A DNA stretch of 13,184 nucleotides from Hemicentrotus pulcherrimus (GCA_003118195.1 BEXV01000314.1:24420-37603); one strand, 5' to 3'; positions 1 to 8,187 are shown, numbered from the stretch's first letter. Numbers and translations are program-made. The notes: generated by a model from the letters alone, not told the origin.

Positions 1-15
1 GGGGGGGGGGGGGGG
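1..15 (+). repeat. poly-G homopolymer run
   Basis: The window opens with 15 consecutive G residues. It may be the inner edge of a longer run cut by the window boundary. Three other long G runs on the same strand lie at 2730-2740, 4937-4955 and 8188-8199. Confidence 0.95.
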
Positions 16-175
16 TAATGTTAATTATATATTGCAGGTTGCGCCATGATATACGACAATTTACTAAAATCATCATTTTATGTCATGAAACTTATTTCCC
101 ATGATTATTGTCTAAATGTCTCGGCAATTTTAGATGTTTACAAACAAAATGTCTAAGTAGCCCACAAATCCCGAA

Positions 176-402
176 TCACTGAATAATGGGTCCGGTGATC
201 ATGTACAGTTGTATACATGGGCATGAGAACGCCGTAATGCGACGGATGTCAATTTCCAAGATTGGCAGTAAATTTCCAACATCGCAAGCAAAACCTGTTT
301 CTCCGAAAACAGGATTATATATCAAGGCAGATTCTCCCGTTTTGTCTGATGTCAAATAAGTGAAACGCCACGCGAAAATAAGCACCACCACTTTTGGCAC
401 TT
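176..402 (-). other. 74-codon minus-strand open frame, coding status uncertain
   Basis: This stretch is open between a TAA just upstream of about 402 and a TGA at 176. There is no ATG near its start; the first possible initiator is a GTG, so it would have to be an internal or terminal exon. Codon choice is varied and includes many CpG codons, unlike the AT-rich flanks, and the residues are not low-complexity. No domain is recognised and no convincing splice acceptor was found. Three short perfect inverted repeats lie inside or at its edge: 367-373/404-410 (7 bp), 294-300/307-313 (7 bp, 6-nt loop) and a 6-bp stem near 200-220. A 9-bp direct repeat (AATTTCCAA) occurs at 251 and 271. A transposon or retroposon relic is as likely as an exon. 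Confidence 0.13.
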
Positions 403-453
403 AGCGTGGCTCGAAGCATTTTATGAATTCACAAGCGGCACTTCTACGGATCT

Positions 454-525
454 GCCTTTAACCCAAAGGCGACTTCACAGCGACGTTTGTGAGCTAAATT
501 CGTCAAATAAACACATTCATTCATT
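454..525 (+). mobile_element. Candidate 3' tail of a 5'-truncated retroposon (LINE/SINE)
   Basis: A compact hairpin (GCCTTT 454-459, 5-nt loop, AAAGGC 465-470) is followed 35 nt later by AATAAA (506-511) and a terminal ATTC-ATTC-ATT repeat (515-525). Hairpin plus short tandem tail, rather than poly-A, is the usual 3' end of CR1/L2-clade retroposons and the SINEs that borrow their tails. The tail has under three units and no target-site duplication was found, so this is suggestive only. The element's 5' boundary is not visible. Confidence 0.3.
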
Positions 526-579
526 GGGTATGGCACTTTATTCATCTAAATGACACCCTTAAGACATGTCACCTTTCAG

Positions 580-914
580 ATGGAAACATAAACCGAATTT
601 ATTCAGATATATACAATGTCTTACCCTCCCTTGGGGTGGTCAATGCAAAAACATACGTCCTCGATTTGAATGCACCTGGTTACAATTCACTTTTGATCAT
701 TAGGTCGGGAGAAGATAATTACGTTTTGGAGGAGATTTTATATCTATGTTGTGTACTTAGCTCAATATGGGGGATACCAGTTCGTAAAAAAGCTTTGGAA
801 CGCATGACCCCAAAATATCCACAGATCTTTATACACGATGGATACATCCCACTTGCAGTGCATTTTAGAATAATCACTTCCGAAGTGATGGGGTGCTCCA
901 TTCTCTATTCTTGA
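580..914 (+). CDS. Possible 3'-terminal coding exon, product unknown
   Basis: The frame is open from 498 (TAA at 495-497) to the TGA at 912-914. A good acceptor (CACCTTTCAG, AG at 578-579) falls inside it. From that acceptor the exon gives two leading bases, 110 codons and the stop, entering in phase 1. The peptide is not low-complexity: a central acidic stretch (RSGEDNYVLEE), a hydrophobic cysteine pair region (ILYLCCVLSSIWGIPV), then a basic segment with RKKALER. No family is recognised. Downstream, ATTAAA (1114-1119) is followed by a T/G-rich stretch, as expected of a cleavage site, although the stop-to-signal gap is 200 nt. An open stretch this long is expected about once by chance in an AT-rich window of this size, so confidence is low. 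Confidence 0.22.
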
Positions 915-1154
915 GAAGAATACTTCCCCCTGTGTATCAGATAAATGAGCTGTCGGTGTATACATGAATACTGATTAAATATATTTCATGAGCACGATAC
1001 CAGTATTCGTCTGGATGGGTTTTACGATTTGGGAACAAATGACCTGTATCTGCCCATGCGCAGATAGTATTTACGAACTGGCTTTTATGAAGCTAAAATC
1101 GTATGTAATTGCTATTAAAAACAATGAAAAGTATGATGTTCTGTGTATTCTGTC

Positions 1155-1430
1155 TTGATTTGATTTGATTTATTTATTTCTGTTTGATTTTCTTTTTCTT
1201 TTGCATTTTTACAAACATATAACAAACAAATATTGCAAATTTGCACATGACAAAAAATAACTGTAACTAATCGGAAACATCAAACAGGAGGGTTGACAAA
1301 ATAAGCAAAGCTTGATAGTATGACTACCCTCAAAGGATACATAATAATACAAATATGGAGGAACAAAATATTGGTAAAAGGGGGGAAAAAAAAAGAGGGG
1401 ATGCACATCAATATTCACAGACTAATGTGG
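1155..1430 (-). mobile_element. 5'-truncated retroposon 3' end, CR1/L2-like, minus strand
   Basis: Read on the minus strand, the segment ends in AATAAATAAAT followed by AAATC-type pentamer repeats (plus-strand TTGATTTGATTTGATT at 1155-1170). This is the usual microsatellite tail of CR1/L2-clade non-LTR retrotransposons. The preceding 250 bp are AT-rich, non-coding and resemble a 3' UTR of such an element, including a block around 1290-1340 (minus-strand TTTGAGGGTAGTCATACTATC). No reverse-transcriptase coding sequence is present, so this is a 5'-truncated dead copy. The 5' boundary near 1430 is approximate and no target-site duplication was identified. A second minus-strand tail with the same organisation lies at 7894-8100. 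Confidence 0.55.
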
Positions 1431-2555
1431 TAGTTGGATTTCAATTTGATATAAAAAGATTTAAAAAAGAAAAAAGAAAATGCAAATTTTTAAATATTGA
1501 GTGGCAAACTTGGGATATAATAGAATGAGAAGACTCGCGAGGTTCAGACAGTAAGAATGTGAATGTATGATCAGCCTGCTGGTTTGAAACCTGGGCCTGC
1601 GAGTCGGAGCCTTAAAATGTTTGTATATATAGAAGACAGTGTTTATTCAGTATCCCAAGTAGGCCACTCTTTTAATGTTCATACGTTTATTCATACCAGG
1701 TCATGGAAGGTTATAATCAACATTTCAATGAGTGGAAGCAAAAAAGTCAACAGTATTGAAAATGATCGAGTTTTGTAACGACGGATGAACGAGGAGAACT
1801 TATTTGGTTGGTAGATTTAAAGATATTGAGCAAGAAGAATTTTTTTTCACCGCTCTTTTGATGTGTTTTCCGAAAGACTCGAAAATATATGAAGGTGATG
1901 GACGGGCACATTATAACAATGCAAACAATTGACATTATACCGTGTTAATGCATTACACCGGACTAAAGATGTAATTTTGTCGAAATTTATTAAGAAAACA
2001 AATGATATATTTAGCAATGATGGTTTTCGATAATTTAATTACCTCAGTATTGTTTGGATTGAAAACTGATTACATATCGTGTTTTACTTTTTTATGTATA
2101 AATCTTGACATCTTTGAATAAAAAATAGCATATCTATACCAATGTAACAATTTCTTTATGTTGTGTTTGTTTGTAGAAGACTACTTTCAAGTAAACATTT
2201 CCACATACTTTGAAATAGGACACAAAATGCTTTTGCATACAAGTCATGTTATATCGAAGTAGATTGCCTTCCCATTAATAAAGCAAATGAGTTATTACAT
2301 AAAACATTGTATTATGGTAATCCTATCATTAGTTGTTGCATATTGTTTGTGCCGACCTCCAACGATGGCAAACCAGCGAGTCAGCGAGTTGACTATTACG
2401 TTGCATACGAAAGGTTAATATGTAAGTGAATTAATCTCAACGCGATCTAAAGATACATTGAGATTCTTTTAAGAGAACGCTGTAGGAACTCTCCTTAGCA
2501 TCGAGACACCCCAAGGAGTACACCTTCTCATTTGATGTCAAACGGAATTTGACGA
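1431..2555. other. AT-rich intergenic DNA, no supported gene
   Basis: About 1.1 kb with no convincing coding region. Open frames here are under about 75 codons and start at non-ATG codons or in AT-rich sequence. A 7-bp inverted repeat (1532-1538 with 1599-1605) spans a tRNA-like length but does not fold as a tRNA. A short tandem GCGAGTCA/GCGAGTTGA occurs near 2375-2392. Nothing else structured was seen. Confidence 0.6.
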
Positions 2556-2615
2556 ATCTCTAGCTCCAGCCCCCCTCCCCTCCCCATCTCTAGCTCCAGC
2601 CCCCCTCCCCTCCCC
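2556..2615. repeat. 30-bp tandem duplication, two identical copies
   Basis: Two identical head-to-tail 30-bp units (2556-2585 and 2586-2615) begin ATCTCTAGCTCCAGCC and end in a C-rich tract. A 5-base start of a third unit follows at 2616. The units are pyrimidine-rich on the plus strand. Because the period is a multiple of three, the minus strand reads a perfect 10-residue repeat (EMGRGGGLEL) inside a 95-codon open frame. That is more likely a by-product of the purine-rich sequence than a protein. Confidence 0.95.
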
Positions 2616-2709
2616 ATCTCAAGCCTTTCATGTCTGTCTTTACCAGTAAATATAGGGTCGAGAGTGAGGACGGGCTTCCTTGGCGTCGAAATGGGTATGT
2701 CATATAACC

Positions 2710-2740
2710 CAGGGGCGTATCCGAAGGGCGGGGGGGGGGG
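2710..2740 (+). mobile_element. DNA-transposon-like terminus beside a G11 run
   Basis: The sequence CAGGGGCGTATCCGAAGGG, running into eleven Gs (2730-2740), resembles the CAGGGGCG/CAGTGGCG termini of hAT-type non-autonomous elements common in invertebrates. No inverted partner was found downstream: the nearest CCCCTG, ending at 2834, is not flanked by a matching 8-bp repeat (ATATAACC against CCAACATG). It is therefore at most a solitary end. The match rests on remembered terminus motifs, not on a search. Confidence 0.3.
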
Positions 2741-3490
2741 TGCATGTGCTCTGCCTCTTAAACTGTGCTTATTTTCAATACATACCAATACCAAAGTGCC
2801 ACCCAATATTAACACGTTGTGCCCCCTCCCCCTGCCAACATGTCACAGTATTATTTATATACCTCTTTATCATTGTCTCTTTCTTATTTTTTCCTTTGCT
2901 TTAAAAAGGGGTTTGCTTTTGGGCTTCGGGCTTACTAGTTAGATCAAAGGCAAGAGAACACGGTCATTAAATGAGATGGTCATATGCGAGAGGTCATATT
3001 CCTCTTGCGTTGAGTTCCTTTTGTCACCTTTTTTATTTGTTGTATTTAGGGGCATATACCCCCACCACTTCCCCTCGATCCCTTACCTATATCTACACAA
3101 CTTGTGAAGTCGATGGATTCACGTTTTGTCATCGTGTCTACAAGAGAAGAGTGAATGCAATGGGCAAGAATGTTCCATCTAGTTGACAGAGCCAGTGTGT
3201 CTATGATTTCGTGATTGGTTGTGACAAACCCTTACCCTCTAGTGATCCTCTGCTGCGATATAATCAAACAGATGTAAGCCTGCATTATTATCGGAATATC
3301 TCCATCAGATGAGGGGATCTTAAAAGAGGGGAGGGGGAGGGTGGATACGGATCTGCATCAATATGTTATGCCTTATACCCCCTTGTGGCTATTTAATCGT
3401 TTCAATCTTCTGAAACGAAAAAGGGTTATACTCCCTTTCCTCGTCTGGTCAGCTATACCTTTCCACTGCATTTTAATTGTTCCTACTCCA
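2741..3490. other. Intergenic stretch with a G-rich block, no supported gene
   Basis: No coding region is supported. A G-rich block at 3327-3342 (GAGGGGAGGGGGAGGGTGG type, with another GGGG at 3313) has enough G-runs for a long-loop quadruplex. Open frames at 2664-2942 and 2971-3186 lack splice support and recognisable residues. Confidence 0.5.
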
Positions 3491-3529
3491 GTTCTCTTTT
3501 TTTATGTCTCCTTCCTGATCTCTCCCACT

Positions 3530-3611
3530 CTCTTCTCTCTATATAATCTCTCTTGATATCTCTCTCTCCCTCTCTCCCTCTATCTTAATCTATCCACCCT
3601 CTCTCCCCGTT

Positions 3612-3643
<32 letters not shown>

Positions 3644-3990
3644 ACACCATTTATGTCTCTGTCTCTCCTTCTCCCTCTCCCCTTATATCTTCGATCCCTT
3701 TCCTATCTTTATGCTCTTGTTTACCGCAAACTAGAATTCTTGTTTTGTTCTCGTTTTATCCTTAACCCTCTATTTACTGCTTTTCACTCTCTAACATTCT
3801 ATCTCCTTTTTGTTTCTCTCTCCCCCTCTTTCTTTTCCTTCCCCTACCCTTGTCTTCATTTCTCCCTTTCAATATTCCCTCATTTCCACCCCCCCCCTCT
3901 CTCTCTCTCTCCTTTCCCTCTCCCTGATGTTTCTGCCTCTCTGTTCGGTCTTTACCCATCCCTATCCCTCTCCCCAACATCAATACCAAA
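3530..3990. repeat. Long polypyrimidine tract with (CT)13
   Basis: Roughly 450 bp are strongly biased to C and T on the plus strand. The tract includes a pure (CT)13 run at 3613-3638, a C9 run at 3889-3897 followed by (CT)n, and many CTCC/CTTTT blocks. The composition produces long open frames on both strands (for example 3653-4063 plus, 3774-3998 minus), whose products are almost only S, L, P and F, or R, E, G and K. These are compositional artefacts. Such mirror-like homopurine/homopyrimidine DNA can form triplex (H-DNA) structures, but nothing here shows that it does. Confidence 0.9.
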
Positions 3991-4484
3991 CAAATCACAG
4001 TATTTCAAAATTGATATTAAATACTCCCCAACCTGCTTCTGGCAATCAAGCGATTTATTCTGATGTACCTGACCGAAATAATGCTAACAAGGAGAAGCAC
4101 GTGTGCGGTTGTCACTGGGAGGAGAAGTTATGAAATACAGCAATGAAGATTTTGGGCGAGCAAGAGAAATTATGTTCGAGTTTTTTCTATTGAACGGAAG
4201 AGTTATTGTTCAGGGCTTATCCATCAATCTAACTTATGTATGATGAGACGGCACACTCTACATTGTGCGCCTCCCCTGCCCCCGTGGGCATTATCTTTGT
4301 CTTTTAAAGGGTGCGTGTGCATGGTGTGGCTGTGATTAGGGGACGAATACGTAATATCTATTCCGTTAGTTTTTGGACTCGCTCAGATAGTTTTTCTATT
4401 TTATTTTAAAATAATCTTTAAGTTGCCAAATAGTGACTTTCACTTTAAAATTTCTGCCGCCATATTCTCGCAAACTTAATATAA
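3991..4484. other. Intergenic stretch, nothing recognised
   Basis: About 490 bp of ordinary AT-rich sequence. It has no tail, terminus or open frame that I can support. Confidence 0.5.
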
Positions 4485-4910
4485 TTGGGCGATCTGTGGT
4501 GTAACATGGGCTCAGTCATCATGGACGGGGCACCAGTCTTTTGTCCACTAGAACAGGGTTTTTCATCTTTTTTTGATAGTCACGGCATAATCCAAAATAC
4601 TTAAAAGAGGATTTGTTTTCCAACCCTCGTATACATAGAAGGGTTTTAAGGGCTTTTTGCCTTTAAATATACTATTCGGATCTCAAATATTGCCAAATGA
4701 TCTCAAAATGGTGTACGCTTACTGTTGCAAAAATGTTATTCTCAATATACACTGTATAAAATATAAAATTATAATTTCGGTCATCTCATTTTCAGGAATC
4801 ATGCAAATTTATCATCTTTGCGACAAGTAAAACGATCGAATGAGGGGAAAATACACTTTAGTGTGCTATAAATTCCATTTTTTATTTTAAAAAGAAATAC
4901 AATGAAAAAG

Positions 4911-4964
4911 TTTTTTTTTTTTTTTTTTTTTTTTTTGGGGGGGGGGGGGGGGGGGACGGGGGGT
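4911..4964 (+). repeat. T26/G19 homopolymer block
   Basis: Twenty-six Ts (4911-4936) pass directly into nineteen Gs (4937-4955), then AC and six more Gs. The junction of two long homopolymers is abrupt. The G side can form a quadruplex. Lengths in an assembly are often inexact for such runs. Confidence 0.95.
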
Positions 4965-4973
4965 GACATACTG

Positions 4974-5016
4974 CCCGAATCATGAAGATATTCGGGGAGC
5001 GATGTGCCCGAATATC
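4974..5016. repeat. Perfect 10-bp palindrome with an overlapping alternative arm
   Basis: GATATTCGGG (4987-4996) pairs perfectly with CCCGAATATC (5007-5016) across a 10-nt loop. The same CCCGAAT also occurs upstream at 4974-4980 and can pair with ATTCGGG (4990-4996). The middle arm thus has two mutually exclusive partners. This sits just downstream of the poly-G block, so it may be the end of a transposon inserted in the candidate hAT-like element. Confidence 0.7.
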
Positions 5017-5753
5017 AACATTACATTTCATCATATGGGGATTTCCATGGACCTCGATACCTGAAACTATCCAGTTTCTAAATGTTGCGAGCTAGCGAAA
5101 CGAGCGAGGAAAACATCAGAATTGCTACAGCATCTCTGAAATGTTATTTCCTCATCAAAATAACCAAAGTGATATACATGTTTATATATATATATATTGG
5201 CATATTTGGGTTTCTGATTCTTTGTTTCACCAAAGTTGACGTTATTCCAAAATCCTTTTTAAATGCAACTAAATTACTCTCACGGCACCCCGATTGAAAA
5301 GCGCCTCAATCGATTGTCAACAGGAGGCAGCATTACTAAGCCTGGAGTGAAACGGACACACATTCATACTCTGTTTCTTGTTTCGGCTTTTCTGATTCAG
5401 ATACAGTTCTAATACTATCATTTTTGAAGAGCGTTTTTGAGCAATCTATTTCCTATTATTATCTCACGTTCTGTTTCCTTTTCTTCCATCTTTCCCCTTT
5501 TTTTTGTGGGGGAGGGGCTCATGTGTCCCCGTAGCTACGCCACTGTTGGGCGCTTTCGTGAAGTAGGTCCCACATGACTGAAGTCGTTTACCAATTTATT
5601 TCATTAAAAATGAAAACATAGCTTGATATGACCACGTCGATACTATTCTTCGTTAGGTTTCCTCTTGGATAATGGTAATACAAAAAAAGAAAACATAACT
5701 TGTGGATAAATTGATTATTTATTAAAAAAAATATTTAAACAAATCTTCTACAG

Positions 5754-5990
5754 GGACGCGTTGCAGGGAATCGCCCATCATACATTTGGGATTACACTCT
5801 AATTTCACATATTTCGTTAAAAAACCCAGTAATTTGGTTAATGGTTTTAAAAAAGTGACACAGTACAAAAAGGAGGAGAGTGTGGAATTTATAGGTGAAC
5901 TACATCCTACAAAGTCTTTTCAGTATCTAGAGGAAAGGCAGGAATATTTATTACGTGTCTTTCCTATCAATCACTTGTACGTATTTTTAG
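5754..5990 (+). CDS. Candidate internal coding exon, phase 1-1, product unknown
   Basis: The segment is bounded by a good acceptor (AATCTTCTACAG, AG at 5752-5753) and a near-consensus donor (TTAG|GTAAGC, GT at 5991-5992). It is 237 nt long, exactly 79 codons' worth, and open in the frame that starts with two carried bases and ends with one. It is therefore a symmetric phase 1-1 exon, the class common among extracellular domain modules. The 78 full codons encode a mixed, non-repetitive peptide: one cysteine near the start, an N-glycosylation sequon (NFT) near residue 16, a lysine-rich centre (VKKPSNLVNGFKKVTQYKK), then an acidic-to-hydrophobic end (EERQEYLLRVFPINHLYVFL). No family is recognised. 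An alternative acceptor lies at 5765-5766. Chance remains possible, since an 80-codon open stretch is not rare in this window. The splice-site pair and phase are the support. Confidence 0.35.
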
Positions 5991-6579
5991 GTAAGCTCTT
6001 TATCTAATATTTTAAAAATCGTTTAAAAAAAGTTAAGCTAATTCCCCACGAGAAAATACACGAATAAACTCCCTGTTGCGAAAAAAAATTGTATTAAATA
6101 TAGTAATTTGCATAAAGTTAAGCTTCAGAAACATTCCCTGGAACAAATTGAAGAAGTTTGAAATTTAAAAAGACCTGGAAATCGAACAACCTAAATGGCA
6201 TCTTGCTAATTTCTTTGGGGATATGCTTATACATGTAGTTACAAAAATAGTTCTATCTAGTTTAAAAACGTGGATCATTAAACGTTTCTCTATCTACCTG
6301 TGACTTAAAATATATTTTCTGTTTTTGTTGATCTCCTTCTCTTGCCATTTTCCAATCTCTTCTCTGTATTATTCTCTTTCGTCATTAATTCCATTATCAT
6401 CCTCTTCTTTTGCTCCAACTTCGTCTATTTTTTTTTCTCTCTCCATCTCTCCTTCTTCCTTATTCCCGTAATTCTATTGCATATCTTGTGTCGGGAGAGT
6501 ATATATTTAGTTGGTATTCAAATTAGCATTCATATATGATTTTTGGGGGTCTTTGTTTGTAATTTGTTGTCGTACATTC

Positions 6580-6617
6580 TCTATTCTCTCTCTCTCTCAC
6601 ACACACACACAGACACG

Positions 6618-6650
<33 letters not shown>
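6580..6650. repeat. Compound (CT)n-(CA)n-(CT)n microsatellite
   Basis: A CT-repeat (about 6584-6598) changes to (CA)n (6598-6610). After an imperfect CTCCCTCGCT spacer it returns to (CT)n at about 6628-6650. If the two candidate exons belong together, this repeat lies in their intron. Confidence 0.95.
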
Positions 6651-6735
6651 AATAGCTAATCAAGATTATCTCTAAGTATTAAGTTACTAGCTCAATGGTT
6701 TTTATTACTTTGGCTTCAAGAAAAAACAATCTGGC

Positions 6736-6786
6736 TAATGAGATTTCTTATCAACTCTCATTATAACTTTAAGTAATCTTAAAGTT
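6736..6786. repeat. Two perfect hairpins in tandem
   Basis: TAATGAGA (6736-6743) pairs with TCTCATTA (6756-6763) around a 12-nt loop. One base later AACTTTAAG (6765-6773) pairs with CTTAAAGTT (6778-6786) around a 4-nt loop. The pair ends about 28 nt upstream of the acceptor AG at 6814-6815. They are AT-rich, so weak, and could be chance. Confidence 0.55.
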
Positions 6787-6815
6787 TAAAAAAATCTACC
6801 TTCTAAATGTTTCAG

Positions 6816-6856
6816 TATCTGCCACGCCTTGGGAGATAAAGCCATCGAGTACATAG
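6816..6856 (+). CDS. Candidate terminal coding segment after a strong acceptor
   Basis: The acceptor TTCTAAATGTTTCAG (AG at 6814-6815) has a branch-point-like TTCTAAA and a pyrimidine stretch. If joined to the donor at 5990, the single carried G is completed by TA. The frame then runs twelve further codons (SATPWEIKPSST) to TAG at 6854-6856, with AATAAA at 6863-6868. The implied intron is 825 nt, GT to AG. The stop-to-signal distance is only seven bases, which would be a very short 3' UTR. In another frame the same exon reads ICHALGDKAIEYIGKK then stop, so the reading frame depends entirely on the upstream partner. This is inference from splice signals. Confidence 0.25.
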
Positions 6857-6868
6857 GGAAAAAATAAA

Positions 6869-7705
6869 TTCTCCCCTGGCTTGGAAACCTTTAAAAATCT
6901 CTAAGTAAGTGCTATCAACCAGAACTAGGTTAAGTCTCATCACGGTATTTGATATGAATTCTAATGCAAGAAATGTTTACTGATTTCACTTTTTTGTCCA
7001 ACTTTCTGGGTGATTACTTTAATGGAAATATTAAGCACGGGGATTATGTGAGGATAGAAAACAAGTGGTGGGGGTGGGAGACAGTATCCGAAGATGTCTA
7101 ATTACACTTGCCGCTTCCTTCCATTAAAGAGAAGATTGAGTTCTGGGGAGAGGTGAAAAAAAATAATTTGTGAGCATTTTCATCGTTATTGTGCAAGTGT
7201 GAAAGAAGAGCAGAGAAAAGCGTATCCTGAAAAGCATGTCTCTTTAAATGCCTTCAATCCAAATATGACATGTAAAAGCTTATAAATATAGGCCTAGTTT
7301 GTATGCCACATATCATTTTGTTCAGTCCCATATACAGATTTCTGTGTACAGTGCATGTTACTTATACCAGCCTGGGCTATTTTGATGATTCCAGAACCAT
7401 GCAGCACACACCAATAATTATATGCTAGATGATCAACCTTTTTCTGATCGATTCCACCCCATTTCTTTCACAATGCAATCGCATGACCAGAACTCAACTT
7501 AATCTTTAAGTCCATTGCAAACAATGTGATATTTGCGACTTCCTCCTTGGCTTGACGCAAGACTCCGTCAGCAACTGACATGGTCGCATAGTACGCATGA
7601 AAAGTACTGCAAAGTGATCAGTGCGAACGATTACTGGCATATGGTCTAACTGCTTTCACAATCTGACGCAAGCAAATTGACGCCTCGTGTGCGATAGAGA
7701 ACCAC
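6869..7705. other. Intergenic stretch, nothing recognised
   Basis: About 840 bp of AT-rich DNA with no supported coding region. A TATAGGCCTAG motif at about 7286-7296 belongs to a class of AGGCCT-containing oligomers that I associate with echinoderm sequence. A CTAA|GTAAGT donor-like site lies at about 6904, with no good upstream frame. Confidence 0.5.
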
Positions 7706-7709
7706 AACG

Positions 7710-7795
7710 AATGCGGAGGGCTCTGGAGTATATCGGTAAAGGCTCCTAATTCTGCTACGAGAGGTCCTATTTTCGATCATCTCTCGGTGCTTAAA
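7710..7795 (+). mobile_element. Decayed tRNA-like segment (possible SINE head)
   Basis: The sequence contains a D-arm-like GGAG...GGCTCC with an ATCGGTAAAGG loop (about 7724-7745). It also has a B-box-like TTTTCGATC (7771-7779) inside the 33-bp block GAGGTCCT...CGGTGCTTA (7761-7793). That block recurs at 8247-8279 with equal length and 24 of 33 identities. CGAGAG (7758-7763) also pairs with CTCTCG (7781-7786). It does not fold into a proper cloverleaf, so it is not a functional tRNA. Two related tRNA-like ends nearby suggest remnants of a tRNA-derived SINE family. Confidence 0.28.
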
Positions 7796-7893
7796 GTATA
7801 CCTCCCTTGACAATGTTTACATATTTATCCCTCTTGACTCAGGTGTATCAAATAGGTAGCGGGCAATTTAATTTGTGGGAGCATTGTGGTATA

Positions 7894-8100
7894 TTGTTTG
7901 ATTGATTTTATTTCTGCGTCCAAAAAATATACAAATTCAAAGTCAAAGTACAAAATTTCAAACAATAACAAATATACAAAGTTCACAAAAGTAATTAAAT
8001 GAAAAATCATGTACAATTATATCATTCGATAAACATGTACGAAGCATACAATAACATAAGAAATATGAAATATTTTCAATAAATTAGAGAGGTAATTTGG
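7894..8100 (-). mobile_element. 5'-truncated retroposon 3' end, minus strand
   Basis: On the minus strand the segment is an AT-rich 3' UTR running ...TTTTTTGGACGCAGAAATAAAATCAATCAAACAA. It has AATAAA (plus-strand TTTATT, 7907-7912) and a short ATCA-type tail (7894-7906). This matches the 3' ends of CR1/L2-like non-LTR retroposons and has the same organisation as 1155-1430. The CAGAAATAAA junction is shared by the two, while the rest has diverged. No coding part survives. The 5' end near 8100 is approximate. Confidence 0.55.
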
Positions 8101-8116
8101 AACGCAGGAGACCACC

Positions 8117-8167
8117 ATCGTGAGTGGTTAGGCTGGAGATGGATGGCGGCCTCGTAAACGGCGGCTA
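8117..8167 (+). mobile_element. tRNA-Thr-like fragment, likely SINE-derived
   Basis: TGGTTAGGCTGG (8125-8136) matches an RNA polymerase III A-box, as in tRNA D-arms. CCTCGTAAAC (8150-8159) resembles the anticodon loop of tRNA-Thr(CGT). TGGCGGCC (8144-8151) pairs with GGCGGCTA (8160-8167) with one mismatch and one G-T pair. The T-arm and acceptor stem do not follow directly; a G12 run does. A B-box-like block sits at 8247-8279, about 80 bp further than expected. The likeliest reading is a tRNA-derived SINE head broken by an insertion. Confidence 0.28.
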
Positions 8168-8187
8168 GTAAGCCCATGCCCTTTTTT

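Larger units (their letters stand above)
4493..5545. mobile_element. Candidate 1.05-kb hAT-like non-autonomous element
   Basis: The right end, read inward on the minus strand from 5545, is CAGTGGCGTAGCTACGGGG, a typical hAT-type terminus. At 4494 the plus strand reads CTGTGGTGTAACATGGG. It matches nine of the first twelve positions, with two of the three differences being transitions (C to T, G to A) that CpG decay would explain. The flanks are TTGGGCGA (4485-4492) and TTGGGCGC (5546-5553), seven of eight bases alike; 8 bp is the hAT duplication length. One extra T (4493) sits between the left flank and the terminus. No transposase is encoded. The only ATG frame inside (5082-5297, 71 codons) has one hydrophobic segment and no recognised domain. 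The interior carries a T26/G19 block and a palindrome, suggesting a nested insertion. Confidence 0.42.

Noticed and set aside
1532..1605. tRNA-sized segment closed by a perfect 7-bp stem (GACTCGC/GCGAGTC), with a TTTGAAA loop-like element.
   Set aside because: No 5-bp T-stem sits next to the 3' acceptor strand, and no D-arm or anticodon arm folds. It is a short inverted repeat that happens to have tRNA length.
2528..2815. 95-codon minus-strand frame with a 10-residue tandem repeat.
   Set aside because: The repeat follows from the 30-bp DNA duplication. There is no ATG context, splice support or recognisable domain.
3653..4063. 136-codon plus-strand open frame and overlapping minus-strand frames.
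   Set aside because: They lie in the polypyrimidine tract. The products are low-complexity S/L/P/F or R/E/G/K, as composition alone gives.
4801..4808. Octamer ATGCAAAT (also near 1480), a POU-factor site.
   Set aside because: An 8-mer of this composition is expected by chance in AT-rich DNA of this length, and no promoter is nearby.
5082..5297. 71-codon ATG frame with one hydrophobic segment (VIYMFIYIYIGIFGFLILCF).
   Set aside because: The hydrophobic run comes from a TA-rich repeat (TTTATATATATATAT). It lies in a candidate transposon and shows no promoter, splice or family support.
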